Positions 17,866-26,733 of a stretch of DNA of 64,000 nucleotides are shown here, piece after piece (position 1 is the first letter of the stretch; each line of letters starts with the position of its first letter). Source of the DNA: an uncultured Prevotellaceae bacterium. GTDB taxonomy: Bacteria > Bacteroidota > Bacteroidia > Bacteroidales > Muribaculaceae. Under the pieces are notes generated by a model that made no database searches, was not told the DNA's origin, and was given only the letters and a program-made list of their open reading frames with translations. Location: contig CALEJB010000051.1 of the NCBI GenBank assembly GCA_937898675.1, positions 62,001-126,000 on the forward strand, written 5' to 3'. The translations under genes were made by a program, and so were the position numbers.

Positions 17866-20409
17866 ATGAAACGACACTTTTTCACACGACTGATTGCGCT
17901 CCTCATGGTTGCCATGACAGGTTTTAGCGCTGTGGCACAGGAACTGGACTTCTCTGGCACCTGGCGCGGAACGATTGTTATTCCGCAGGCCGGCATGTCA
18001 ATACCGCTGGTGTTCCACCTGCAGCAGCAGGGCGAGAATGTGACGGCGACGATGGACTCGCCCGACCAGCAGGCCTATGACATCCAGGTGCTGGGCAAGG
18101 CCAAGGGCGACGAGCTCACGATGACCGTGCAGCAGGTGGGTGCCACCTACAAGGGCAAGCTCCAGGGGAACACCATCGAGGGCAGCTTCAGCCAGATGGG
18201 TTTCTCGCTGCCGCTCACGCTGGAGCGCGATGCCGAGGAGGACTTTATCAACGACTCGCTGCTGAGCGTGTTTGACAACATCCAGCTGAAGGACGTCACC
18301 GTGACGGCGCAGCGCCAGCTCATCAAGCAGGAGCTGGACCGCGTGGGCTATGACGTGGCGCACGACGCCGACAGCAAGACCAACAACGTGCTGACGATGC
18401 TGCGCAAGGTGCCCATGGTGAGCGTGGACGCCAGCGACGAGATACGCGTCAACGGCCAGCAGAACTTCAAGATTTACCGCAACGGCCACCCCGATCCCTC
18501 GCTCACGCGCAACGCCAAGGACCTGCTCAAGGCCATGCCTGCCAGCAGCGTCAAGCGCATCGAGGTCATCACCGAGCCGGGCGCCAAGTATGACGCCGAG
18601 GGCACGGGCGTGATACTGAACATCGTCATGGCCGACAACTCGACGCTCAAGGGCGTGTCGGGCATGGCCCTGGTGCGCTCCGACCAGTATGGCGACATGG
18701 GCGGTTCGCTGAACCTGACCACCCAGCTCGACAAGGTGGTGACGTCGCTGGACTATGGCATCCAGCATGCCGGCGGCCATGTGCGCACCCACAACGACAG
18801 CCACTCGGAGTATGCCGGCAGCGGGGCGGTGATGGACGCTTACTCGCGTTTCCAGATGGATGACATGACGGTGCACTACGGCAACCTGAGCGCCAGCTGG
18901 GAGCCCGACACGCTCAACCTGCTGTCGCTGTCGCTGGGCGGTTACTCCTACGACTTTGACGGCTCGACGGCGGGCAGTACCCTCATGCGCGACGCCGTGG
19001 GCGCGACGCTGTACAGCTACGGCAGCAACTCCTACAACAGCCAGGGCAACTACAGCCTTGACGGCCGCGTGGACTACCAGCGCCGCACGCGCCTCAAGGG
19101 CGAGACCGTGACCATGAGCTACATGCTCACGGCATGGCGCAACAAGAACGCGAACAACTCGGAGTTTGCCGACATGTACAACATGCCAGTGCCCTACAGC
19201 GGCACCAGCCAGCGGGGCAAGGAACTCTTTGGCGAGCACACGCTCCAGCTCGACTGGACGCGTCCCCTGGCCCAGGGCCACACCCTGGAGACCGGCGCCA
19301 AGTATATCTACCGCCTGAACCGCAGCCACACCGTCATGGACTACCTGGGCCTTGCCGCCGGCGGCACCGACACGCGTTTTCGCCACGTGACCCAGGTGGG
19401 TGCCGCCTATGTGAGCTACAGTTACCAGCGGGGGCCGTGGGCTGCCCGCGCCGGACTGCGCTATGAGTACAGCAACCTCAAGGCCAGCTGGCCCAACGGC
19501 GAGCAGGCCCCCTTCAGCGCCAGCCTCAACGACTGGGTGCCCAGCGCCAGCGTGCGTTACCAGATTGACATGGCCAACAGCATCAAGCTGGCCTATGCCG
19601 CCAGCATCAACCGCCCGGGCATCAGTTACCTGAACCCCGCCGTGGTCGAGGATCCCCAGAGCCGCACCTACGGCAACACCGGCTTGGGCAGCGTGCACCA
19701 GCACTCGATGAGCATGACGTTCATGCACGTGGGGCCCAAGTTCACCTTCAACCTCACGCCGTCGTTCGACTTCAGCAACAACGGCATCGGCGCCGTCAGC
19801 TGGGCCGACGGGCTGGTGCGGGTATCGACCTATGCCAACACCGTCAAGAGCTATGGCAGCGGCATGACCGCCTTTGTGCAGTGGATGCCGTTCACGGGCA
19901 CCAGCGTGATGTTCAACGGTTCACTCAACTACCGCTACATGAAGAGCGATGAGCTGGGCCTGAAGAACGACCGGCTGGGCGGCAGCGCGTTTGCCAACGT
20001 CACCCAGTACCTGCCCTGGAAACTGCAGGCTTCGGCCTTTGTGGGCATGTGGAGCGGCGGCGTCACCGACCTGTACGGCCACATGGGCACGATGAACTTC
20101 CACGGCCTGAGCCTGCAGCGCTCGTTCCTCAAGGAGGACCGCCTGACGGTGCAGTTGGTGGCCCAGAACCCCTTTGGCCACAAGTACTCGCAGTTCAAGA
20201 GTTATGTTGACAACGGCGACATCATCGGCAAGACCGTCGGCGGCCAGACGTCGCGCGGCGCGGCCATCACGGTGAGTTACCGGTTTGGCTCGCTCAGGAC
20301 TGCGGTGAAAAAGGCCAGCCACACCATCGAGAACGATGACCTGATTGGCAGCGGCAAGCAGAGCGGCAACGGCGGCAACGGCATGGGCGGCCAGCCGATG
20401 GGCAAGTAA
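17866..20409 (+). CDS. Outer-membrane TonB-receptor-like barrel with unusual N-terminal domain
   Basis: 847 residues with a signal peptide (ends near GFSAVAQ). Residues about 28-120 read as a small beta-rich domain (SGTWRGTI, IPLVFHLQQQGENVTATMDSPDQQA) of the kind that precedes secreted alpha/beta hydrolases in Bacteroidetes. This is followed by a plug-like domain (about 140-270: VTVTAQRQ, RVNGQQNFKIYRNG, SSVKRIEVITEPGAKYDAEGTG) and a long barrel. The plug and barrel match the OMP_b-brl_3 family, which normally has a carboxypeptidase-regulatory-like domain at the N-terminus. The C-terminus ends in a Gly/Asn/Gln-rich tail rather than on the last strand. An ATG at 17854 is an alternative start. 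Cargo and partner are unknown; no SusD-like gene is near. Confidence 0.8.
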   Translation: MKRHFFTRLIALLMVAMTGFSAVAQELDFSGTWRGTIVIPQAGMSIPLVFHLQQQGENVTATMDSPDQQAYDIQVLGKAKGDELTMTVQQVGATYKGKLQGNTIEGSFSQMGFSLPLTLERDAEEDFINDSLLSVFDNIQLKDVTVTAQRQLIKQELDRVGYDVAHDADSKTNNVLTMLRKVPMVSVDASDEIRVNGQQNFKIYRNGHPDPSLTRNAKDLLKAMPASSVKRIEVITEPGAKYDAEGTGVILNIVMADNSTLKGVSGMALVRSDQYGDMGGSLNLTTQLDKVVTSLDYGIQHAGGHVRTHNDSHSEYAGSGAVMDAYSRFQMDDMTVHYGNLSASWEPDTLNLLSLSLGGYSYDFDGSTAGSTLMRDAVGATLYSYGSNSYNSQGNYSLDGRVDYQRRTRLKGETVTMSYMLTAWRNKNANNSEFADMYNMPVPYSGTSQRGKELFGEHTLQLDWTRPLAQGHTLETGAKYIYRLNRSHTVMDYLGLAAGGTDTRFRHVTQVGAAYVSYSYQRGPWAARAGLRYEYSNLKASWPNGEQAPFSASLNDWVPSASVRYQIDMANSIKLAYAASINRPGISYLNPAVVEDPQSRTYGNTGLGSVHQHSMSMTFMHVGPKFTFNLTPSFDFSNNGIGAVSWADGLVRVSTYANTVKSYGSGMTAFVQWMPFTGTSVMFNGSLNYRYMKSDELGLKNDRLGGSAFANVTQYLPWKLQASAFVGMWSGGVTDLYGHMGTMNFHGLSLQRSFLKEDRLTVQLVAQNPFGHKYSQFKSYVDNGDIIGKTVGGQTSRGAAITVSYRFGSLRTAVKKASHTIENDDLIGSGKQSGNGGNGMGGQPMGK

Positions 20410-20446
20410 ATCAGGCCAGCCGAAAAAATGAATTAATAGAATTGCA

Positions 20447-20479
20447 AAGTTGCCGCGGCCGCAATGGCCGTGGCAACTT
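20447..20479 (+). terminator. Terminator of the outer-membrane barrel gene
   Basis: A 14-bp stem with one mismatch (20447-20460 with 20466-20479, loop GCAAT) is followed by GTTTTT. It may also stop the leftward gene ending at 20504. Confidence 0.85.
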
Positions 20480-20503
20480 GTTTTTCGTTATTTGGTCAAT
20501 GCC

Positions 20504-21136
20504 TCACTTGGGCATGAAGCGCGTGGGGTCTTCCTTGTCTTCCTCGGGTTGCTCAACCTCGGCGGGCGGTGCCGCGGGGGCGTTGTGCCTGGTCTTGTGC
20601 GATTTGTGGGCATGTTCGATGCGCTTGAACTCCTCGCGCACGTGGCGCTGTCCGTCTTCAAACTTGTGGTCGATGGCCTGCTCGAGGCGCTGGTTGAACT
20701 TGAACGGCAGCAGCGACACGATGGCCGACGCCAGGGCCAGCAGCGTGAAGATGCACGACAGCCAGTAGCCCGGCCCCAGGCCCTTGATGGAAAATCCCTC
20801 GCCGATGTCGTCGACAGGCACCACGTCGGGATTGTGCTCGAGCAGAATCTCGTGAAAACTGGCGGTGTCGCGGAAGAACCACAGGCACAGGAGGATGCAG
20901 GCGATGCTGCCCAGCACCCACCAGTGGCTCTTGAGGCAGTTGAGGGCGATGGCGCCAAAGCAGGCGATGAACGGCAGCAATGCCAGCAGCACGTTGCCAA
21001 GCGATAGGGACTGGGTGATGGTGCCCGCCGTGAATGCCATGCCGGTGACCGTGCCGAGGAACGAGATGTCGTAGAACGGCAGGAACACATAGCAGATGAT
21101 GGCCAGCACGAGCAATATGTTGGTGATTGGTCTCAT
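20504..21136 (-). CDS. Integral membrane protein of unknown function
   Basis: 210 residues with the start at 21136 (MRPITNILLVLAI); the frame runs 13 codons further upstream without a better start. Four membrane segments can be seen (about 5-22, 40-62, 68-85, 122-145). The cytoplasmic tail is charged, helical (FKFNQRLEQAIDHKFEDGQ), then proline- and glutamate-rich. The layout recalls small Bacteroidetes envelope proteins, but no named family was recognised. It stands alone between convergent and leftward neighbours. Confidence 0.7.
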   Translation of the reverse strand: MRPITNILLVLAIICYVFLPFYDISFLGTVTGMAFTAGTITQSLSLGNVLLALLPFIACFGAIALNCLKSHWWVLGSIACILLCLWFFRDTASFHEILLEHNPDVVPVDDIGEGFSIKGLGPGYWLSCIFTLLALASAIVSLLPFKFNQRLEQAIDHKFEDGQRHVREEFKRIEHAHKSHKTRHNAPAAPPAEVEQPEEDKEDPTRFMPK

Positions 21137-21288
21137 GTTTATAGTCAGTTTAGGGCAGGAAAATGCCTGCAACAAATAGCGAAATTACAAAAAACAGGCA
21201 AAAAAACCGCAAAAAGTAACGGTTTTTTGAAAAAATTCACATTTGTTAGCGGGTTGTGGCGGGTGCCGGGCGTGGCCGGCGGGCCGGC

Positions 21289-22065
21289 TCAGCTGGTGGC
21301 GGTGGAGAGCACCTGCTCGCAGAATTTCGGGTCGTGCCGCAGGCGGTCGAGGGCCTTCATGGACGCGCCCTGGTGGGACTCCTTCTTGCTGTAGCCCACA
21401 GCGTCGCTGGCATAGACGCCGCCCAGGATGACGGCGGTGCGGAACACGGGGTTCTTGTCGGTGTCGTTGTAGGAGTCGATGAGTTCAAACTCGATGGTCA
21501 CCCTGTACTTTTGGGTCCACTCGATGAGCCTTGACTTGAAGTTTTGCTCGGTCTTGACCAGGTCGTTGAGGTCGAAGTGCTCCTTAATCAGGCGCTCGGT
21601 GATGAACTTGCGGCAGCGTTCATAGCCCTGGTCCAGGTAGCAGGCGCCCACCAGCGCCTCGAGGGCGTTGCCGCAGATGTAGCTGTTGTGTGACGATGAG
21701 TGCACCGAGGCGCGGACATGTGAGTCGAGGTGCAGGATGTTGCCGATGCGGTTCAGGCTTTCGCGCTGGACAATCTTGGCGCGGGTGGAGGTGAGGAAGC
21801 CCTCGTGCTTGTCGGGGAAGGCGGCATACAGGAAGTGGGCCACCACGTTGTCGAGCACGGCGTCGCCCAGATATTCAAGCCGCTCGTTGTTGGCCCATTT
21901 GCCCGGCTCGGTCTGGACGGGCTTGGAGCGGTGGATAAACGCCAGCTTGTACAAGTCGATGTTGCGCGGATAGTAGCCGGTGATGCGGTGTATAAAAACA
22001 TAAAGCTCCTTATCCTTGATGAAAAGGAGCTTTATGAGTGATATGACATTGCTAACCGACAGCAT
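21289..22065 (-). CDS. rnc: Ribonuclease III
   Basis: Cuts double-stranded RNA in rRNA and mRNA processing. 258 residues. The catalytic signature NERLEYLGDAVLD spans residues 60-72 (E64, D68). The second acidic pair reads N133 and E136 in GNALEAL, whereas E. coli has D114 and E117: the aspartate is asparagine here. The C-terminal double-stranded-RNA-binding domain (about 170-250) includes TEQNFKSRLIEW and KKESHQGASMKAL. It is the last gene of the acpP-fabF-rnc operon, 54 bp after fabF, a common order in bacteria. Confidence 0.93.
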   Translation of the reverse strand: MLSVSNVISLIKLLFIKDKELYVFIHRITGYYPRNIDLYKLAFIHRSKPVQTEPGKWANNERLEYLGDAVLDNVVAHFLYAAFPDKHEGFLTSTRAKIVQRESLNRIGNILHLDSHVRASVHSSSHNSYICGNALEALVGACYLDQGYERCRKFITERLIKEHFDLNDLVKTEQNFKSRLIEWTQKYRVTIEFELIDSYNDTDKNPVFRTAVILGGVYASDAVGYSKKESHQGASMKALDRLRHDPKFCEQVLSTATS

Positions 22066-22119
22066 GTTGTCAACGAAATGCTATAAAGGTGGTGGGGCGA
22101 AGCGGCCGCGTACTACGGT

Positions 22120-23403
22120 TCACTTCCGGAATTTCTTGACAATGATGCTGGCGTTGTGCCCGCCAAATCCAAACGTGTTGGACAGGGCAATGTTGACCGT
22201 GCGCTTCTGAGCCTTGTTGAAGGTGAAGTTCATGTTATAGTCGATGTGCTCGTCGTCGTCGCCCTCGGCGTGGTTGATGGTCGGGGGGACGATGTCGTCG
22301 CGGCAGGCCAGGATGCAGAACACAGCTTCCATGGCGCCGGTGGCACCCAGCATGTGGCCTGTCATCGACTTGGTGCTGCTCATGTTGAGCTTGTAGGCAT
22401 GCTCGCCGAACACTTCCTTGACGGCCTGCACCTCCGAGATGTCGCCCACGGGCGTCGACGTGCCGTGGGTGTTGATGTAGTCCACATCCTCGGGTTTGAT
22501 GCCCGCGTCGTCGATGGCGCGGCGCATCACGAGCGTGGCGCCCAGGCCCTCGGGATGGCTGGCGGTGATGTGGTAGGCATCGGCACTCATGCCGCCGCCA
22601 ATGACCTCGCCATAAATCTTGGCACCGCGCGCCAGGGCATGCTCCATTTCTTCAAACACTAGGCACACCGAGCCCTCGCCCATCACAAAGCCGTCGCGCG
22701 AGGCGCTGAACGGGCGCGAGGCGCCCTCGGGGTCGTCGTTGCGCTGCGAGATGGCCTTCATGGAGTTGAAGCCGCCCACTCCGGCAGGGAAGATGGGGGC
22801 CTCGCTGCCGCCGGTGACGATGGCGTTGGCCTTGCCCAGGCGCACCAGGTTAAAGGCGTCGATGAGCGCGTTGGTCGAGGTGGCGCATGCTGCCGAGACG
22901 CCGTAGTTGGGGCCGCGCAGGCCGTACTTGATGGAAATCTGGCCTGCTGCCATGTCGGGAATCATCGTCGGGATAAAGAACGGGCTGTACATCGGGCCGC
23001 GGTCCTCATGCTTGGCATAGTCGCCGGCCTGCTCCTCAAAGGTGTGCAGGCCGCCAATGCCCGAGCCAAAGATGACACCCACCTCGTTGCGGTCGATGCC
23101 CTCGTCGAGCAGCCTGGCGTCTTCGATGGCCTGCTTGGCGCTTGCCAGGGCATACTGGGTAAAGAGGTCGGTGCGCTTGAAGTCCTTGAGCTCGCGGCGG
23201 TCGTTGCGGTCCGTCACGTGGTCTGCCGGGTCAAAGCCCTTGACTTCGCAGGCAAACTTGGTCTTGAACAGTGTTGTGTCAAAATGAGTAATAGGTCCAG
23301 CGCCGCTTTCACCCTTCAGGGCCTTGGCCCATGTCGTCTCGATGTCGAGACCAAGGGGAGTGATAGCTCCTAGACCCGTTACCACCACTCTCTTGAGTTT
23401 CAT
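22120..23403 (-). CDS. fabF: Beta-ketoacyl-ACP synthase II
   Basis: Condenses malonyl-ACP with acyl-ACP in fatty acid elongation. 427 residues. The catalytic cysteine is C173 in SAACATSTNAL; the two histidines are in NTHGTSTPVGD and MTGHMLGATGA, giving the Cys-His-His triad. The N-terminus VVVTGLGAITPLG and C-terminus SNTFGFGGHNAS are textbook. It lies between acpP and rnc, downstream of a large hairpin that could lower its expression relative to acpP. Confidence 0.97.
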   Translation of the reverse strand: MKLKRVVVTGLGAITPLGLDIETTWAKALKGESGAGPITHFDTTLFKTKFACEVKGFDPADHVTDRNDRRELKDFKRTDLFTQYALASAKQAIEDARLLDEGIDRNEVGVIFGSGIGGLHTFEEQAGDYAKHEDRGPMYSPFFIPTMIPDMAAGQISIKYGLRGPNYGVSAACATSTNALIDAFNLVRLGKANAIVTGGSEAPIFPAGVGGFNSMKAISQRNDDPEGASRPFSASRDGFVMGEGSVCLVFEEMEHALARGAKIYGEVIGGGMSADAYHITASHPEGLGATLVMRRAIDDAGIKPEDVDYINTHGTSTPVGDISEVQAVKEVFGEHAYKLNMSSTKSMTGHMLGATGAMEAVFCILACRDDIVPPTINHAEGDDDEHIDYNMNFTFNKAQKRTVNIALSNTFGFGGHNASIIVKKFRK

Positions 23404-23425
23404 GTTGTCAGGATATTAAAAAGAA

Positions 23426-23493
23426 GCTGTTTTGAAACTTGTCGGACTATTTTGTGTAATAAAAATAGCCGTGGCGACAAAGTTCAAAACAGC
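23426..23493 (-). terminator. Long hairpin between acpP and fabF, possible attenuator
   Basis: Arms of 18 bp (23426-23443 with 23476-23493, two mismatches) enclose a second 7-bp stem (23447-23453 with 23462-23468). Read leftward it is followed by TTCTTTTTAAT, so it resembles an intrinsic terminator that would let acpP be made in excess of fabF and rnc. Confidence 0.7.
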
Positions 23494-23507
23494 CCCTTGA
23501 TGTTTTC

Positions 23508-23747
23508 TTATTCAGCTTTAGCCTCCTCGATGAACTTGATGGCGTCGCCTACGGTTTGGATAGTCTCGGACTTGTCATCGGGAATCTTGATGTCGAACTG
23601 CTTCTCAAATTCCATGATCATCTCGACGGTGTCAAGGCTGTCGGCACCCAGGTCCTGGCTGAAGGTAGCCTCGGGGGTAACCTCATTCTCGCTAACACCC
23701 AGCTTGTCAACGATGATTTGTTTTACTCTTTCTTCAATTTCAGACAT
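23508..23747 (-). CDS. acpP: Acyl carrier protein
   Basis: Carries acyl chains in fatty acid synthesis. 79 residues, strongly acidic, with the phosphopantetheine serine S37 in GADSLD. Four-helix arrangement and length are normal. It is the first gene of the leftward acpP-fabF-rnc operon; a large hairpin separates it from fabF. The upstream region has TTCCTTTGCAC (near 23800), a one-base-off -7 box. Confidence 0.97.
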   Translation of the reverse strand: MSEIEERVKQIIVDKLGVSENEVTPEATFSQDLGADSLDTVEMIMEFEKQFDIKIPDDKSETIQTVGDAIKFIEEAKAE

Positions 23748-24015
23748 AGTCGTTAGTTTTTAATGTTATTGTTAAAATGTTGTTCTCTCAATTACAGGGT
23801 GCAAAGGAAATACTTTTTGTTGAATTATTAAAGAAAAATTTACTTAAAGTTTTGCCCAATTGCACTTTTTTAGTCTTTTAATCGCCCAATGGCGACCATT
23901 TTAAGTTTAATTTTGAACTTTTTACTTGTGGGGTGTGTTAAAAAGTGTGATAATTTCTAAATTGCGTTGTCCGCTCATTCGGCAGCATGGCGTGCCTGTT
24001 GCCGGCTGTTGCGGG

Positions 24016-24936
24016 TCAAACATTGTTCAGGTCGATGACCAGCCCCTCGTGGGCAAGGCGCGTGTCGGGGAACACGGCGCGTGCCTGGCTGAGCAGCAGT
24101 GCCTCGTCGGTGTAGCGCTTGGAGAAATGTCCGATAATCAGCTGCTTGACGCCTGCGTCGCGCGCCGCGGTGGCGGCCTCGCCGGCGGTGCTGTGATAGC
24201 GCTTGTGGGCCTTGACGGCCAGCGAGTCGTCGTAGGTGGCCTCGTGGTACAGCCAGTCCACGCCCTCGATGTTGCGTATCACGCGGCGCGACAGCTTGGT
24301 GTCGCTGCAGTAGGCGTAACTGATGGCGGGGTCGGCCGGCGTGGTGAGCGCGTCGTTGGGCACGACAGTGCCGTCGGGCGCCAGCCAGTCCTGGCCCTCG
24401 CGCAGGCCGCGCAGGGCATAGTGCGGCACGCCGCGCTGGGTGACGGCCTTGCCGTTGATGTGGCGCAACTTGGGCTTTTCCCTGAAGATGAATCCCATCG
24501 TGGGCACGCGGTGCACGAGCGGGAACGATGTCACCTCGATGGCGTCGTCCTCATAGATGACGCCCTTGGTCGTGCCGATGACGTTGAAGCGCACGTCGAA
24601 GGTGCGCTCGCGGCAAAAGTAGTCCAGCATCTCGCCGAAAATGCGTGCGCCGTCGGCGTTGGTGTGGATGGTGAGCGAACTCGTGCGCTGCACCAGGCCC
24701 ATGGTGGCGACCAGTCCCGGCAGGCCGAAGCAGTGGTCGCCGTGCAGGTGGCTGAGGAAGATGTGGTTGAGGCGTGAGAACTTGAGGCCGCTGCGGCGCA
24801 TCTCGAGCTGGGCGCCCTCGCCGCAGTCAATCATCATCAGATTGTCGCGCACGTTGAGCACCTGGCATGACGGGTTGTGACGCAGCGAGCTGGTCGCCGA
24901 CCCGCAGCCCAGTATGTTGAGGTCGAGCCGTGTCAT
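24016..24936 (-). CDS. rnz: Ribonuclease Z
   Basis: Endonuclease that trims tRNA 3' ends, or an RNase BN-type activity; cytosolic. The start at 24936 gives 306 residues beginning MTRLDLNILGCGSATSS, the normal N-terminus; the frame extends 27 codons upstream but through the promoter box. The metallo-beta-lactamase motif is SHLHGDHCFGLPGL. Later ligands lie in YCSDTKLS (aspartate), HEATYDD and GHFSKRY (histidine). Probably monocistronic. Confidence 0.94.
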   Translation of the reverse strand: MTRLDLNILGCGSATSSLRHNPSCQVLNVRDNLMMIDCGEGAQLEMRRSGLKFSRLNHIFLSHLHGDHCFGLPGLVATMGLVQRTSSLTIHTNADGARIFGEMLDYFCRERTFDVRFNVIGTTKGVIYEDDAIEVTSFPLVHRVPTMGFIFREKPKLRHINGKAVTQRGVPHYALRGLREGQDWLAPDGTVVPNDALTTPADPAISYAYCSDTKLSRRVIRNIEGVDWLYHEATYDDSLAVKAHKRYHSTAGEAATAARDAGVKQLIIGHFSKRYTDEALLLSQARAVFPDTRLAHEGLVIDLNNV

Positions 24937-24945
24937 ATCAGGGTG

Positions 24946-24953
24946 CAAAGGTA
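24946..24953 (-). promoter_or_regulatory. -7 box for rnz, nearly abutting the start codon
   Basis: Read leftward the bases are TACCTTTG, and CAAA at 24976-24979 (leftward TTTG) is 22 bp further upstream. The box ends 9 bp before the start codon, so the leader would be only about 5 nt. Confidence 0.65.
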
Positions 24954-25153
24954 GCAAAGTTTTGGCTAAACGGCACAAAAAATGTGCGCTTGTTTCCTCA
25001 CAATGCGCACAGACCAAATTCTTAAAAAATCATTTGTATGAAAAAATCTTTCGGTAAAGGTACAGCCTTTGCGGCAATTGTGCAACGGTTAGGCCCAAAA
25101 TTTTGGCTGCTGCATCTAAATTTTGTCAACGCCGTGCCGCTGCCGCAATGCAA

Positions 25154-25183
25154 CCGGCGGACCGCTTTGCCGCGGCCCGCCGG
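25154..25183. other. G+C-rich hairpin in the gap upstream of rnz
   Basis: CCGGCGG (25154-25160) pairs with 25177-25183, and an inner CCGC/GCGG stem (25162-25165 with 25172-25175) extends it. There is no adjoining T-run in either direction. It may help terminate the leftward gene that ends at 25237. The rest of the gap 24960-25236 shows nothing else. Confidence 0.4.
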
Positions 25184-25236
25184 AGGCTTGATAGAGATCG
25201 TGTGTGTGTATGAAAGATGTGAAATTTCGATGCTTG

Positions 25237-26733
25237 TTAGTACCCGATCGAGAGGGTAGTGTAGTAGCTGTCGTAATTGCCCGTGAGGGTCAGGGTGACA
25301 TATCCGGTGGTGTTGCCGCCATACCAGCTGATGGCGTCGCTGGTGTAAACCACGGGAGTTCCATAGACCTTGCACAGATTGCGGTAAACCCTGTTGAAGC
25401 GAGCGCGGTCGTAGTAGGGTGAGTAGTAGCAGAACTGCGCGTTGACGAGGCGGTTGTAGCTGTCGTAGTTGAGCAGTACATCGGGCCAGATGAGGTTGAG
25501 CAGGGGCACATCCCTCAGGTAGATGATGCCGTTGTCATAGCCGTCGATGTCATAGCCGCTGTAGTACAGATAGTCGAGCGAAGCGTTGAAGTAGCTGCCG
25601 AAGGTCAGTCCCAGTATGCGGTCGATGACAGGCGCTGCGGTGTAGGGTACCCAGCCGGCGGGAATCACGGGACGGGTCCAAACGATGGGGCGGGGACGGT
25701 AGGGTCGTGCGGGGGGAGGCAGGGGACGGCTCCAGTTGTGGCTGCTGTAGTTGCGGCTGAACTCGTCACGGTAGTGGTGGCTGCTGTAGTCGAAGCGGTT
25801 GTGAGAGTCATAACCTCTTCCGTTGCCGCCACGGTCGCCGCCACGGTTGTCGCGTCCGTTGTCGCGTCCGTCGCCCTTGTTGCCGTCGTGGCCGTTGCCG
25901 CCGCCGCGGTTGTTGTCCACATTGCCGTTGCCGTTGCCGTCATTGCCGCCGCGGGGTTTTCCGGTGCTCACGCGTCCGTTGTCGCCGCTGGTGGCGCCGG
26001 TGCCCGTGGTGTTGAGGTTGTCACGGCTGGTGATGGTGTTGTTGCCGCTGGTGGTGCGGGTGGCTGTGTTGTCGCTGCGGCGGGTCACAGTGCTGGTGGT
26101 GCCGCTGGCGGTCGAGCCGCTGGTGGTGCCGCGAGTGGTCACGCCGCTGTTGCCGTTGCGGTTGGTGGCGGTGCCGCTATTGCTGTTGCGCGTGGTGGTG
26201 GTCGTGGTGGTGGTTCCGATGCCCGAGCCCGAGCGGCTGGTCGTGGTCCGGTTGTTCACCTGGTTGGTGCCCGACTGGGTCGAGGTGCTACGGGTGACGG
26301 GCGTGGTGTTGCCCACGGTGGATTTGCCCTGCGAGCTGCGCGTGGTGACCGTTGACTGGCCACTGCTGCTGCTGCGGTTGCTGCCGGCAGAGGTGGAACT
26401 ATTGCGCGTGGCGGCCTGCTGCGTGGTGCTGCTGCCGGTGCTGCGGCTCACCTGTGACGAAGAACTGCGGCTCGTTGAATTGGACGTGTTGGATGAGTTG
26501 GAACGGTTCACCTGCGGTGCGGCGGTGGCAGTCTGCTTGGACGCGCTGGGCGTGGCGCTGCGGCTCACGGCAGATGTGTTCGTTGAACTGTTAGAACGTG
26601 AGACAGCGGTCGTCGTTCTCGAGCTGCCTCCATTAGTACGGCTGCGGCTCTGGGCCGAAGCTGGCGATGCACTCAGTACCAGGCATCCCATGAGCGTGAA
26701 GCTCATCATCAGGTTTTTAACAGTAGTTTTCAT
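25237..26733 (-). CDS. Secreted Ser/Thr/Asn-rich low-complexity protein
   Basis: 498 residues. A signal peptide ends near SASPASAQ. Residues about 28-250 are an extreme Ser/Thr/Asn/Arg/Gly low-complexity region without Cys. About 250-310 is a Gly/Asn/Asp/Arg-rich stretch (GNGNGNVDNN, RGGGNGHDGN). After a Pro/Arg-rich linker, a globular C-terminal domain (about 365-498) is rich in tyrosine (YDSYNRLVNAQFCYYSPYYD). The coding DNA is correspondingly repetitive. No family was recognised. It could be a surface or matrix-associated protein with a flexible stalk; that is an inference from composition only. Confidence 0.7.
   Translation of the reverse strand: MKTTVKNLMMSFTLMGCLVLSASPASAQSRSRTNGGSSRTTTAVSRSNSSTNTSAVSRSATPSASKQTATAAPQVNRSNSSNTSNSTSRSSSSQVSRSTGSSTTQQAATRNSSTSAGSNRSSSSGQSTVTTRSSQGKSTVGNTTPVTRSTSTQSGTNQVNNRTTTSRSGSGIGTTTTTTTTRNSNSGTATNRNGNSGVTTRGTTSGSTASGTTSTVTRRSDNTATRTTSGNNTITSRDNLNTTGTGATSGDNGRVSTGKPRGGNDGNGNGNVDNNRGGGNGHDGNKGDGRDNGRDNRGGDRGGNGRGYDSHNRFDYSSHHYRDEFSRNYSSHNWSRPLPPPARPYRPRPIVWTRPVIPAGWVPYTAAPVIDRILGLTFGSYFNASLDYLYYSGYDIDGYDNGIIYLRDVPLLNLIWPDVLLNYDSYNRLVNAQFCYYSPYYDRARFNRVYRNLCKVYGTPVVYTSDAISWYGGNTTGYVTLTLTGNYDSYYTTLSIGY

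Noticed and set aside
17998..19728. 576-codon leftward frame opposite the outer-membrane barrel
   Set aside because: Low-complexity H/V/A/G/R sequence with no domain; shadow of a real gene.
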